DNA of 64,000 nt from Peterkaempfera sp044755465 (GTDB lineage: Bacteria > Actinomycetota > Actinomycetes > Streptomycetales > Streptomycetaceae). The position numbers and the translations under genes were made by a program. Of this stretch, positions 9,401-17,040 are shown in pieces. The stretch covers positions 1 to 64,000 of the forward strand of contig NZ_JBIVRB010000016.1 of NCBI RefSeq assembly GCF_044755465.1, in the 5' to 3' direction. Within the stretch, counting starts at the first letter, position 1. Each line of letters starts with the position of its first letter. A model generated the notes under the pieces. It was not told the DNA's origin, did no database searches, and was given only the letters and a program-made list of their open reading frames with translations.

Positions 9401-9512
9401 GGTCGGACGGCTCCTCTGAGGCTGCAGGCGGAGCGGTGTGGGCGGGGTTGCCCGGCACGGCAGCGCCGGAAGACGCCTCACCGGCGGTGCGGGATGAACG
9501 TGAGGAGGACAC
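6465..9512 (-). CDS. Tap-like telomere-associated protein with Phd repeats and a DnaB-like domain
   Basis: A 1015-aa protein starting at GTG 9512. Order: low-complexity N-terminus; two Phd/YefM-like repeats (about 110-200: ARSTLKQLI and ARKKLGDLI); Pro/Ala-rich linker (205-390); DnaB/RecA-like ATPase fold (395-640) with LPTGIRTLDDALGGL, VLYAASGLTRADIAARI, LYIDDGTDLT and Walker B VVVDRLQ. The Walker A reads APGAGSS, so the catalytic lysine is replaced. The C-terminal ~325 residues resemble the conserved end of Streptomyces Tap as I recall it: DTNASFLSA, FDPKRSGIY, a YSKFTSTIG block and RVRGTDEL. Tap binds the folded telomere overhang and recruits Tpg. The next gene, touching this one, is Tpg-like. 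ATTATGTAACG motifs lie about 130-160 bp upstream of the start. Alternative: a helicase-related plasmid replication protein. Confidence 0.6.
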   Translation of the reverse strand: MSSSRSSRTAGEASSGAAVPGNPAHTAPPAASEEPSDQAPRWAGNWPLSFPTPPTPSSAAKTASEDASRRHGDDSQPESAEGPLYERGTTSAAPDAETPHALTRTGPATLHEARSTLKQLINAAIQGHPTPLTRGPHHALLTTPAHATELGWDLTQAPTHSFVDARKKLGDLIQYGAEGHPQVLCRHKTPVAVLLAAAADGTPTPPALQAEPAPDTAAPAAAVAPDSATTPPQAVQTPLPTTTAEAEVEAAKDLAPALTTPPAEAAAAPTTPSEPQPEPTPAAQDTPAPASTPASRGTTPATPAPSAPPTGSPAAPTPPTLQHPLTPPAALPAPPSAPPEPGPPAPTPATPGTSHETVIPASGPPTITAPRTPRRLAALAQALDTVLPTTAPTGETTTLTPVMGLPTGIRTLDDALGGLQPGRFYLVAAAPGAGSSLIATAAARTSALDQHQPVLYAASGLTRADIAARIVAAHLPVDYRRLRAGRLTPTEQDDTAALHHHLAQAPLYIDDGTDLTTDAIAESVPDLPGLALVVVDRLQTTEDPRLPLSGLTQITDAAQALAHLARTHELPVLAAVDTDDPRLIAALSLDITITLTRDADQIHATVAERDLGPQATLTLHADLAHARITDPATPYASPTTPAPPPTASLHTPAQPPQAPLQAPTSPPQEPTPTEPVPTGHTAAPPPPEGGYANRGYSYFTGMITRAVDEALHDHDGDIAAATEALVKKAVPNAMALFEATRVGGNYEHTVYPETLEFLRKKTKDGADEIWEGRHNWTNTHLMDALQNGTHPPITVNALDTNASFLSAFKTHLPIGALIHDPHGGFDPKRSGIYRLPTRPTWHHPHLPDPIGNRREDGPVLLDDATIRLLIRCARLGLCEAPHITERWTSGASEGLLEKFRRVLTEARKKAIEADDTMTVEYIKAMYSKFTSTIGESSVNRDIRRPDWMHIIRSQAFANLWYKSHRAHSNGLTVVRVRGTDELHVAGDWRTVFTEGRLTTQMKQKDQYPLPRKSAR

Positions 9513-9609
9513 CCGGGGACTCCAAGAGCAAGTGGCAAGCGGATCGCAAGGGGAAGGTCGGGCAGTCGGCTCGGCAGCGGCCGCCTCTGCGAAACGACCG
9601 CGCCGCTAA

Positions 9610-9673
9610 GAATGTAACGTTGCCCCCCAGCCTAGCCGACGTTACATAATATTCGTCCCGGAATTATGTAACG
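9610..9673. promoter_or_regulatory. ATTATGTAACG cluster upstream of the Tap-like operon
   Basis: An exact inverted pair, CGTTACATAAT (9640-9650) and ATTATGTAACG (9663-9673), with a 12-base spacer, plus a partial copy ATGTAACG at 9612-9619. The pair lies 128-161 bp upstream of the GTG start at 9512. The same 11-mer occurs three times at 137-335 beside the telomere. An operator or a binding site for Tap/Tpg-like proteins is inferred. Confidence 0.6.
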
Positions 9674-9892
9674 CTGGGGTTGGTGTCGTGGGTGATCAGG
9701 CCGGACCTGCCCGGGAGGATGGCAGGCAGGTGGTTCGGGAGGCGTCAGGCGTGATCGGCACCGTGCCCCGTGGGGGTGGCGGGCTCTACCAATGCCTTCA
9801 GCTGGGCACGGAAGGCGGCCTGCTCACCGGCCCATACTTGCCTCTGGGCCTCGTCCTCCGGCTCGTCGTCGCCCTCGGGTTCGCCGTAGTCC

Positions 9893-10741
9893 TCATACAG
9901 CCAGATGTCCGAGGACTACGAGGAACGCCCTCTCGCGCATCCGTTCCTCGTAGTCCTCGTACGTCTCGTCCGGATGGATCTGCCCGGTACGGCGCTTGAT
10001 CTCCTCGTCGCGCTCACGGCGTTCGAGGTACTCCTGCACGGCCGGGTCGGCGTCGGCGCACGCGTACCCTCTGCCTCGCCGGGGCGGCTCGGGCGGTCGC
10101 CGGCGGTCCTCGATGCGGTCGAGGACCGCGTGCCACTGTGCGGCGTCCGCCACGCTCACGTCGAAGGCTTTCAGGAGCGCGGCCAACTGCTCGCGGCCGG
10201 GCAGGACCTTCCCGATGAGGATCAGGTGGGCTGTCGAACGCGGTACACGGTGCCCGTCGGCCTTGGTTGCCTTCTCGATGGCGCGGTAAGAGGGCCGGCC
10301 GGCCCTCAGGCGCAGCCGCGTCAGTTCCTGGCCCAGGGAGGCGGGGGTGCGGACCTGCCGGGTCCGTCGGCCGCGACCGGCCAGGTGGGGGCGGGCCTTC
10401 TCGATTGCAGCTGCCTTCCACAGGCTCAGGGCTGTCGCTTCTCGCCTCTGCGTGGAGTGGCTGCCGGGGTCGCCGGCAGCGCGGGCGTAGGCGAGGACGG
10501 TCTCGAGCGGGGGCAGGTGGGTGCCGCGGGCGGCCTGGCTGAGGGTGGAGGCTCCGCGGTACCCGGGCGCGCCCGGTGGGCCGGTGCGCTCGGACAAGGT
10601 GGCGTAGGTGGTACGGGTGTCGTCCTTGAGCTGGCGCAGGTAGACGGCCAGGGCCCGCAGCCGGGGGCTGATGCCGGCGGCGACAGGTTTGGTGGGGCGG
10701 CCCATGTCACCGGCTGCGGCGGCGGGAGGGCTTGGCGACAT
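9893..10741 (-). CDS. Double helix-turn-helix regulator-like protein
   Basis: A 282-aa soluble protein with two XRE-like modules: about residues 28-90 (LRALAVYLRQLKDD, then STLSQAARGTHLPPLETVLAYA) and 133-195 (LTRLRLRAGRPSYRAIEK, then STAHLILIGKVLPGREQLAALL). The C-terminus is charged. A second start, ATG at 10705, would avoid most of the overlap with the upstream 87-aa gene. Beyond the stop, another phase stays open to 9745 and encodes YEDYGEPEGDDEPEDE and more. It repeats the YEDYEER motif that precedes the stop, so the original C-terminus was probably longer and was altered at the 9911-9958 inverted repeat. Role probably DNA-binding; target unknown. Confidence 0.7.
   Translation of the reverse strand: MSPSPPAAAAGDMGRPTKPVAAGISPRLRALAVYLRQLKDDTRTTYATLSERTGPPGAPGYRGASTLSQAARGTHLPPLETVLAYARAAGDPGSHSTQRREATALSLWKAAAIEKARPHLAGRGRRTRQVRTPASLGQELTRLRLRAGRPSYRAIEKATKADGHRVPRSTAHLILIGKVLPGREQLAALLKAFDVSVADAAQWHAVLDRIEDRRRPPEPPRRGRGYACADADPAVQEYLERRERDEEIKRRTGQIHPDETYEDYEERMRERAFLVVLGHLAV
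9911..9958. repeat. Perfect 17-bp inverted repeat at a gene 3' end
   Basis: Arms 9911-9927 and 9942-9958 are perfect reverse complements around a 14-base loop. It covers the last coding codons of the gene ending at 9893. No run of T follows, so it is not a classic terminator, although such hairpins can end transcription in actinomycetes. It may have arisen by a template-switch event that altered the C-terminus. Confidence 0.55.
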
Positions 10742-10970
10742 CGCTGGAGCGGCGGCCGGTGATCAGGTCGGCCACTGCGGCGGCCACCACGACCAGCGCG
10801 GCCGGGACGGGCCGGTTGCCGACGGCCAATCCGGCCGATGCCAGGACGACCACGACGATGACCACGACCTCGGGGATGCCCAGCCGACTCGGCTGGGTGC
10901 GGGCAGGGAGGTGGCTGGCGCAGAACGCCGGCGGCTCGGGGCTGGCGACGGGCAGGGGAAGGGCGGACAT
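10707..10970 (-). CDS. Small membrane protein with two hydrophobic segments
   Basis: An 87-aa protein: Pro-rich N-terminus, hydrophobic segments at about 33-50 (PEVVVIVVVVLASAGLAVG) and 54-70 (VPAALVVVAAAVADLI), then a basic tail. This suggests a hairpin in the inner membrane with both ends inside. A GGAG box lies 8 bases before the ATG at 10970. It overlaps the start of the helix-turn-helix gene and is probably co-transcribed with it. It resembles the small spread-type membrane proteins of Streptomyces plasmids in size only. Confidence 0.55.
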   Translation of the reverse strand: MSALPLPVASPEPPAFCASHLPARTQPSRLGIPEVVVIVVVVLASAGLAVGNRPVPAALVVVAAAVADLITGRRSSDVAKPSRRRSR

Positions 10971-11115
10971 GAGCAGCTCCAGGAAGGTAGGGGTGAGGTC
11001 CCCAACCCGGGCGATTCGGGAAGGGATTGGTGCGAGGCGTATCCCGCCGTCGATGCCTCAAGGTTCCCTCGCCGACGCTCTCAAGGCCAGCCTGATCGGC
11101 GCCCGTTCAGGCTGA

Positions 11116-11469
11116 CGTGTTCACCGTCGTTAAACGCAGGTACGTCGTTCGTCCCTGGTCAGGCCTCCTGGAAAATCGGGTTGACCCGAAACCGTCCAGG
11201 GCTTGCACCGTCCCTGGTACAGCTGGCCGAGAGGTGTGTGAAGCGAAATTCCCGACTCCGGACACGAGGTCGAGTGGGCGACAAGGGCGTCTGGTTCTCG
11301 TTCTTCGGCCGGCGGCAGTCGGCCGGGGTGGGTGACGGGGAGCGGAGTACATATCCGCTTTCGGGGTGCAGAGAGAGTGTGGCTGCGACAATGAAGTACC
11401 ACAGGGGGCGGATGGGGCGACTTCGCTGTAGGTGAGGGTGCAGGCCTCTTTTTTGTGTGAAGGGGGAAC
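11116..11469. other. Intergenic promoter-bearing stretch before the helicase/TerD operon
   Basis: This 354-base gap separates the divergent minus-strand pair from the plus-strand operon. CGTCCCTGG occurs at about 11150 and 11210, and its reverse-complement core CCAGGG at about 11200, forming possible small operators. TTGACC at about 11180 and TTGCAC at about 11205 are candidate -35 boxes, but no clear matching -10 was found. Otherwise I see nothing in it. Confidence 0.35.
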
Positions 11470-12069
11470 GTGGGGGCGTGGTTTGAGCGCATGGCGGCTG
11501 TCCCTGGCCTTGCCTTTGCCGGGAGCCCGGGTGTCATGCGGGAGGCGCTGCCGGGCGCAGGGGTTCGTCCGGACGAGTCGTACGGCTCGCCGATGTGGCC
11601 GACCGCCGAGGGGAGTACGTCTGCGACACCGGCCAGCCGGCATGTGCCGTTCGACGCGCGCGGCGCTGAGCTGATCGCCCGTGTCTGGGAGGCGCTGGAG
11701 CTTCCGGGCTCGGCCAGGGACTACCACTTTGTTCTGCAGAGCGCGGTCGATCGACTGTGGAGTACACGTCGTGCGGAGCCTGGGGCCCTCGCCGCGCTTG
11801 AGGTGTTCGCCCTGCTGGATTTGGAGTTGATGGAAGCAACCCCGCACGCGGTGTCCTTCGACACCACTGATGCTCCGGCGGCGTTTGTGCGGGTGTCCTC
11901 GGTGCCACGGTTGATCGGCCTGCTGGAGCGCGAGGGCGCCTTCGCGGAAGCACTTGAGCTGGCGAGGCGGTTGGCCCGTTTCGGGCAGGGCGAGGATGTG
12001 GCGGCCCGGCTGTCGGAGAAAGCCCAGGCGCTGGTTGCCGAGGCTGCGGCACAGGGCGGATCGTCATGA
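11470..12069 (+). CDS. First gene of a putative three-gene defence operon, unknown function
   Basis: A 199-aa protein starting at GTG 11470 after AGGGGGAA. Residues 60-199 are mostly helical (GAELIARVWEALELPGSARDYH, LIGLLEREGAFAEALELARRLARFG), with a possible TPR-like pair near the end. No catalytic motif is recognised. Its stop overlaps the ATG of the next gene (ATGA), so translation is coupled to the nuclease-helicase. It is probably an adaptor or structural subunit of that complex, which is inference from position alone. Confidence 0.7.
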   Translation: MGAWFERMAAVPGLAFAGSPGVMREALPGAGVRPDESYGSPMWPTAEGSTSATPASRHVPFDARGAELIARVWEALELPGSARDYHFVLQSAVDRLWSTRRAEPGALAALEVFALLDLELMEATPHAVSFDTTDAPAAFVRVSSVPRLIGLLEREGAFAEALELARRLARFGQGEDVAARLSEKAQALVAEAAAQGGSS

Positions 12070-14132
12070 GTGCGGGTCTGGAGCGACTGATCCCGGCTGC
12101 CTCCTACTTGGAGGAGGCGTTCTTGCGGTGGGTGCTCACGCCGGCCGTGGACGCGTCGATCGTTGCGCGGGTCCGCAGTCAGCACCCGGTCACCGTCAAC
12201 GAGCGCGCTTACCGGCTGGACTACCTGATCGCGGGTGAGGCGCTGCAGTTGGCCGTCGAGCTCGACGGGTTCGCCTTCCACAGTGACCGGGCCGCGTTCA
12301 CCTACGACCGGCTGCGACAGAACGATCTGGCCGCGACCGGCCTGACCGTTCTGCGGTTCTCCTATGATGCGGTGCGTACGGACACGGCGCGCTGTGTGGC
12401 CCAGTTGCAGGCGATGCTGAGGCAGGATCCGCTCCTGGCGCCGCTGGTGACTGCCGTGCCTCGCATCGGGATCCCGGACATGGCCGGCGATCCGATGCGG
12501 GCGGCCGATCCGCCTGGCGGTGCCGAACTACCTTCAGGCGGGGCGTACTTCGCCGGTGTGCGGGCCAGGGTGGACCGGGCGCCGCTCCGGGAGTGCCAGG
12601 ACGAGGCGTTGGCCGCGTTGGCGAACTACTACGCCTCCGGTGGCCGGCATGCGGCTGCGGTGATGGCGGTGGGGTCGGGCAAGACGGCCCTGGGAGTGGC
12701 GGCCGCGTTGTCGTTCAGTCGACGGCGGGCGCTGGTGGTGACCCCGGGCTCGGTCATCCGCGGCACCTTCGCCAAGGCCCTCGATCCGGGGATACCGGGC
12801 AACGTCCTGTATGGGCTGGCGGGCGGGCCGATGCTGCCCGGTGCCCGTCCGCCGGCCACGCTCGTCCTGGACGCGGACGACGGGCAGATCAGCCAGGTCA
12901 GCCGTGAGCGGCTTCTGGACGCGGACATCCTGGTCACCAACTTCCATGCGCTGGGCACGGGCGACAGTGACGGGGACCTGCTGGCCAAGCTGGAGACGGA
13001 GGACATCGACTTCATCGTCGTCGACGAGGCGCACATCGCAGCCAGCGCCTCCTACCAGCGGCTGTTCGCCCACTTCCAGGGTGCGCGCACACTGCTGATG
13101 TCGGCGTGCTTCCAGCGTTTGGACGGCAAGCCGATCGACGCCGATGTCGTCTACCGCTACCGGCTGGTCGACTCCGTCGCGGACGGGTCGGCGAAGAACC
13201 TGCGGGTGCACCGGTTCGCTCCCGAGGTGGCGTCGACGGTGTATGAGGCGGTGTGGCCGGACGGGCGGCGCGAGCAGATCGTGGGCCGTGATGCTTTGCT
13301 GGCCACGCTGGGCGACGAGCGGAAGATGGCACGCATCACCGCACAGTCCGAAGCACCGATCCGCCAGGTGATGGCCGTGACGCGGGCGTGTCTGGATGCG
13401 CAGGCCAAGCTGCTGGCGCCCGTCAAGCCGAGGGTGCTGTTCGCGGCGATGGGCCAGGCGCATGCTGAACAGATCGCGCGGATCGCCGAGGAATACGGGA
13501 TCCCCAGTGCCACGCTGCACCACAGCATGCCCGCCTCCGCGATCGCCTCCATCCGGCGGCGCTTCGAGTCCGACGCCGGGGATCTGCAGGGCATCGTGCA
13601 GCTGCGGATGCTCGGCCAGGGCTACGACTTCCCGCCCATCACCGTGGTCGTGCCGCTGCGCCCCTATGGCAGCTTCGGCGAGTTCTACCAGTTCGTCGGC
13701 CGCGGTGTCCGCGTCCTGCGCCAGACCGCGGTGGCTGCCGACCAGCAGTACCTGGACGTGGTCTGCCATGCCGAACTCGGCCTGGAGGAGCATCTGGAGG
13801 CCATGTGCGCGGACAACGACATGGATCCCGCTGTGCTCCTGGATGTCCCGCTGATCGACGCCACCACCATGGAAGGGGATCTCCCCGGCCCCGGCGGCGC
13901 CGCGGAGGGGGCCGGCGGGGGTCTCGGCGGGGTGGACGCGTTCGTGCTGTACGAGCGGGGACGCGTCGAGCAGCGCGTGGTGCACGAGCTGGACCGTGTG
14001 GAGGCCCGAAGAAGGGAGCGGGAGATGCATCTGATGGCCCAGCGCTACGCCGTCTATGCGCAGAACACCGCTGCCCCGGTGCCGTTTGAGCAGTTCGTCG
14101 AAACCATGCGGAGGCTGACCGGTGGCCAGTGA
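12066..14132 (+). CDS. SF2 helicase with N-terminal DUF559/Vsr-like nuclease domain
   Basis: A 688-aa protein. Residues 1-130 look like the DUF559/Vsr branch of PD-(D/E)XK nucleases: RLDYLI (Asp), then AVELDGFAFH (Glu, then His), then DRLRQNDLAATGLTVLRF. The helicase part has Walker A AVGSGKTALG (about 200), DEAH box VVDEAHIAAS (about 318), motif III-like LLMSACF, and motif VI QFVGRGVRVLRQ. It should move along or remodel nucleic acid using ATP and may cut it. It sits between a small helical protein and a TerD-containing protein, both with overlapping reading frames, so the three form one complex or pathway. Fusions of DUF559 nucleases to SF2 helicases are typical of restriction-like phage defence. 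The substrate is unknown. Confidence 0.8.
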   Translation: MSAGLERLIPAASYLEEAFLRWVLTPAVDASIVARVRSQHPVTVNERAYRLDYLIAGEALQLAVELDGFAFHSDRAAFTYDRLRQNDLAATGLTVLRFSYDAVRTDTARCVAQLQAMLRQDPLLAPLVTAVPRIGIPDMAGDPMRAADPPGGAELPSGGAYFAGVRARVDRAPLRECQDEALAALANYYASGGRHAAAVMAVGSGKTALGVAAALSFSRRRALVVTPGSVIRGTFAKALDPGIPGNVLYGLAGGPMLPGARPPATLVLDADDGQISQVSRERLLDADILVTNFHALGTGDSDGDLLAKLETEDIDFIVVDEAHIAASASYQRLFAHFQGARTLLMSACFQRLDGKPIDADVVYRYRLVDSVADGSAKNLRVHRFAPEVASTVYEAVWPDGRREQIVGRDALLATLGDERKMARITAQSEAPIRQVMAVTRACLDAQAKLLAPVKPRVLFAAMGQAHAEQIARIAEEYGIPSATLHHSMPASAIASIRRRFESDAGDLQGIVQLRMLGQGYDFPPITVVVPLRPYGSFGEFYQFVGRGVRVLRQTAVAADQQYLDVVCHAELGLEEHLEAMCADNDMDPAVLLDVPLIDATTMEGDLPGPGGAAEGAGGGLGGVDAFVLYERGRVEQRVVHELDRVEARRREREMHLMAQRYAVYAQNTAAPVPFEQFVETMRRLTGGQ

Positions 14133-16842
14133 CCCGACACGCTGGTGGCAGCCTGCTCTGGAATGCAGTCCCGAGCAGGCGCTCGCCCTGGAGCGGGCGG
14201 CCGGGCAGCAGCAACGGTTCGCCGACATCGACGCCCTGGCGGCCAGACTGCTGGCCGCAGGGCTCGCCGGACGGCCGGTGGCCACCGTCGTCCCCGGCCG
14301 AGGACGCCACACGCCGGACGCCGCCAAGGTGACGGCCCTCACCCGGGAAGACGAAGTGCTCTGCGCCAACGCCTTCGGGGTCCAAGAGCAGCAGCGGCTC
14401 GGGGCGTGGTACCTGCCCCAGAAACTCTCGGTCAAGGCAGGAGCAGTCAATCTGCCGTATCTGCTGCGGGAACGCCCTGGCCACGCTCTGACGCTGGCCG
14501 CCGATGACACCGCCCGTCTCACCGCGGTGGAGGACTGGGACGCGGTGTTGCTGTGGGCGCTGCTGGTGCCGCTGTTCGAGACACTGCTTCAACCCATCCG
14601 GCTGCGGGCGGCAGGAGAGATCTTCCCGCGCACGGAACAGCAGCGGTTCTGGACAGCCATCGAGGAGCGTTACCGGCTGCTGGGCATCGACGAGAGCGCG
14701 CTGGAAGCCTTCCGCTTCGGCGGCGGCTGGCACCAGCTGGACCGTGCGGGGCAGCAGCAGGCCCGCCTTCGTTTGCTGGACACCCTTGCCGCCGCCGACC
14801 TCGTGCAGCTTGCCGCACGTCACCGGATCCAGCGGTTGCAAGGGCTGATGGCTGGTTTCGCCAAGAAGGCCAGGACGGGAACAGCCCTGGCGCGCCGGGT
14901 GCTCACCAAAGAGCTGCAGCCGGTCGTCTCCGCGTACTTCGGGGGTGACTGGCTGGCTGTGCTGGATTACCTTCAGGCTCCCCCTCACCCGGATGAGGAG
15001 ATCATCACCGCTCTGCCCGAGCCTCGTCTGTACGTCGGCATGGCCACGCAGACGGCCGGCATGGCTGCCGAGGCGGGCATCGCGGAGGACGAGGTCCATG
15101 CGATGCTCGCGGCCTTCCTCGGCGGCGGCAGTTCTCTGTCTCCGGTGGAGGAGCGGGTTGCGGCCCTGCGCGGCTGGTGGGCGGGCTTCGACCAGGCGCA
15201 TGCCGGCCAGTCACGGGGAATGCCGTCGTTGTGGGGGCTGGTCGATCAGGATCTGATGAGTCTGAACCGGACCGAGCAGGGGTACACCCCTCAGTTGTAC
15301 CGGCAGCGTCTGCCCGCCGATGTCCTGGAACGGGTGGGGCGGCTGTGGGAGACGGTGACGCTTGCGCGATATCCCGGCAGCATCGTCAGCAACCCGCGCC
15401 CGCACCAGACCATGGCCGAAGCCCTCGGCCCCGCGGCCGAGTTCTGGCACGGCGTGGGCCTGACCGCCTGGTTCGTGTGCGAAGGCCCCTACTCTCGCAC
15501 CACCTTGGACCGTGTCGACCGCTATTACAGCAAGCCGCTGGCCGCCCTGCGCGCGGCCGGATGCCCGGTCGGCACCGCCTTCTTTCGCGAACTGCAAGCC
15601 GCCGAACAACTCCTGGGGCCGGAGGAGGAGATCACGGACAGCGAGGACAGTACGGTCGAGACCCCGTACGGGCAGGTGACGTTCACCTCCAGCATGAGTC
15701 ACGGCGCCCGCCGGGACGGCTTCGAGCGGGTACGGGACCTCATCACACGGCACCGGCGGGCCTGGGCCGAGCAGTATCTCGGTGCCTTCGTGGAGGGCCG
15801 CTGGCGCTCCGAGTTGGAGGAGGTCGCCTACCAGCATCACCGCTTCGTCGCCGCCAAGGGGCGTCCCCCCACGCTGCCTCAGTTCGCGCGGTTCGCGACC
15901 ACGGCAGCCAACCACTGGACGGGCGGCGACCTGGTGGCGCTGTACACGGCCATCGGCGAGCCGACGCCATCCCAACAGGAGCGGCCTACCCGCCTACTGA
16001 CTGAGGACGGCTACGACTTCGCCCGCCGGGTGTACCAGGAGCTGGGCGGCAAGCCGGTCGACCACGACACCTGGGTGAACAACCCGGAAGAAACCCAACG
16101 GCAGTGGCAGCTCAGCCGCCTGGCCACCGAGAGCCTGCGCCACCTCCAGCTGCAGGAAGCACTCGGGCGGCCGCCGACCGCCAAGGAGTTCGGCGCCCAG
16201 CGTCTGACCTGGCCCTGGCCAGGCGAGGAAACCGAAGGCTGGCCCATCCTCGAGCGCGTCCTTGCCACGCTGACCCGTGCCAGCCTGGCCCCGGCCACTA
16301 CCCGCTCCCCCACCAGCCCGCTACCCGGCGAGGAGAGCGGCACCCTGCAACTGCGGACGAGGGGAGCCAACGCAGCCATCCGCACCGAGCCGACGACGGT
16401 CCGCATCACCTGCACCGGCGCACCCGTTGACGTGTCCGCTGTACTCCTCACCCGCAACGGCAAGGTACGCAGCGACCACGACCTCGTCTTCTACAACCAC
16501 CCCAGTCACGACGGGGTCAGCGTCGGCGGGGACACCGTCACCGCCGACCTGGGCCTCATCCCTGACGACATCGCAACCATCGCCGTCATCGTCAGCATCG
16601 ACCTCGAGGCCCAACCCGCCGCAGTCTTCGACCAGCACACCCAGTGGCAAGCAGACATTACCCAGCCCTCCCGCACCCAACTGGCCTTCACACCTGACCC
16701 CTTCTCCTCGGGTGAGACCGTCACCATCGCGGTGGAGCTCTATCGCCACACGACCGGATGGAAGGCCCGTGCCGTCGGGCAGGGCTACGACACCGGGCTG
16801 GCGGGCCTGGCCACCGACTACGGCATCGACGTCGAAGCCTGA
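14122..16842 (+). CDS. Large protein of unknown function with C-terminal TerD domain
   Basis: A 906-aa protein whose GTG start overlaps the helicase gene by 11 bases. About 750 residues are helical and unassigned; they include repeats of the helicase-associated-like kind (ERVRDLITRHRRAWAEQYLGAFVEGRW, YQHHRFVAAKGRPPTLPQFARF). The end, about residues 765-906, is a TerD-like beta-sandwich: VDVSAVLLTRNGKV, DLVFYNHPSHDGVS, PDDIATIAVIVSID, ELYRHTTGWKARAVGQGYDTGL. TerD domains bind calcium and occur in stress and phage-inhibition systems. The acidic calcium residues are only partly kept. I know of no described gene with this fusion next to a DUF559-helicase. Regulatory or sensing role inferred. Confidence 0.75.
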   Translation: MASDPTRWWQPALECSPEQALALERAAGQQQRFADIDALAARLLAAGLAGRPVATVVPGRGRHTPDAAKVTALTREDEVLCANAFGVQEQQRLGAWYLPQKLSVKAGAVNLPYLLRERPGHALTLAADDTARLTAVEDWDAVLLWALLVPLFETLLQPIRLRAAGEIFPRTEQQRFWTAIEERYRLLGIDESALEAFRFGGGWHQLDRAGQQQARLRLLDTLAAADLVQLAARHRIQRLQGLMAGFAKKARTGTALARRVLTKELQPVVSAYFGGDWLAVLDYLQAPPHPDEEIITALPEPRLYVGMATQTAGMAAEAGIAEDEVHAMLAAFLGGGSSLSPVEERVAALRGWWAGFDQAHAGQSRGMPSLWGLVDQDLMSLNRTEQGYTPQLYRQRLPADVLERVGRLWETVTLARYPGSIVSNPRPHQTMAEALGPAAEFWHGVGLTAWFVCEGPYSRTTLDRVDRYYSKPLAALRAAGCPVGTAFFRELQAAEQLLGPEEEITDSEDSTVETPYGQVTFTSSMSHGARRDGFERVRDLITRHRRAWAEQYLGAFVEGRWRSELEEVAYQHHRFVAAKGRPPTLPQFARFATTAANHWTGGDLVALYTAIGEPTPSQQERPTRLLTEDGYDFARRVYQELGGKPVDHDTWVNNPEETQRQWQLSRLATESLRHLQLQEALGRPPTAKEFGAQRLTWPWPGEETEGWPILERVLATLTRASLAPATTRSPTSPLPGEESGTLQLRTRGANAAIRTEPTTVRITCTGAPVDVSAVLLTRNGKVRSDHDLVFYNHPSHDGVSVGGDTVTADLGLIPDDIATIAVIVSIDLEAQPAAVFDQHTQWQADITQPSRTQLAFTPDPFSSGETVTIAVELYRHTTGWKARAVGQGYDTGLAGLATDYGIDVEA

Positions 16843-17040
16843 CGCCCCCTGTCTGGTAACGCGAAGCCGTCGGCGACCAGGTAAGGTGCCCACCCTTCCA
16901 AGTGTTCCCGGGCCGGCTGGATCTTGCGCACACGTTCTCCCCTTGGGTTTCCGTTCCGTCCCGGTACGTCAGGGAGGTTAGGGTGACTGCGACGCGCACC
17001 ATGGGGGGTGCTAAGTGAGCAAGGCACGCTGGAGGTGAGC
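16843..17040. promoter_or_regulatory. Leader of the STAND gene
   Basis: This 198-base gap breaks the run of overlapping genes, so the STAND gene may have its own promoter. A ribosome-binding site GGAGG at 17031-17035 lies 5 bases before ATG 17041. No -10/-35 pair is convincing. Confidence 0.4.

Noticed and set aside
11053..11115. 20-codon plus-strand frame
   Set aside because: Too short, with no recognisable product.
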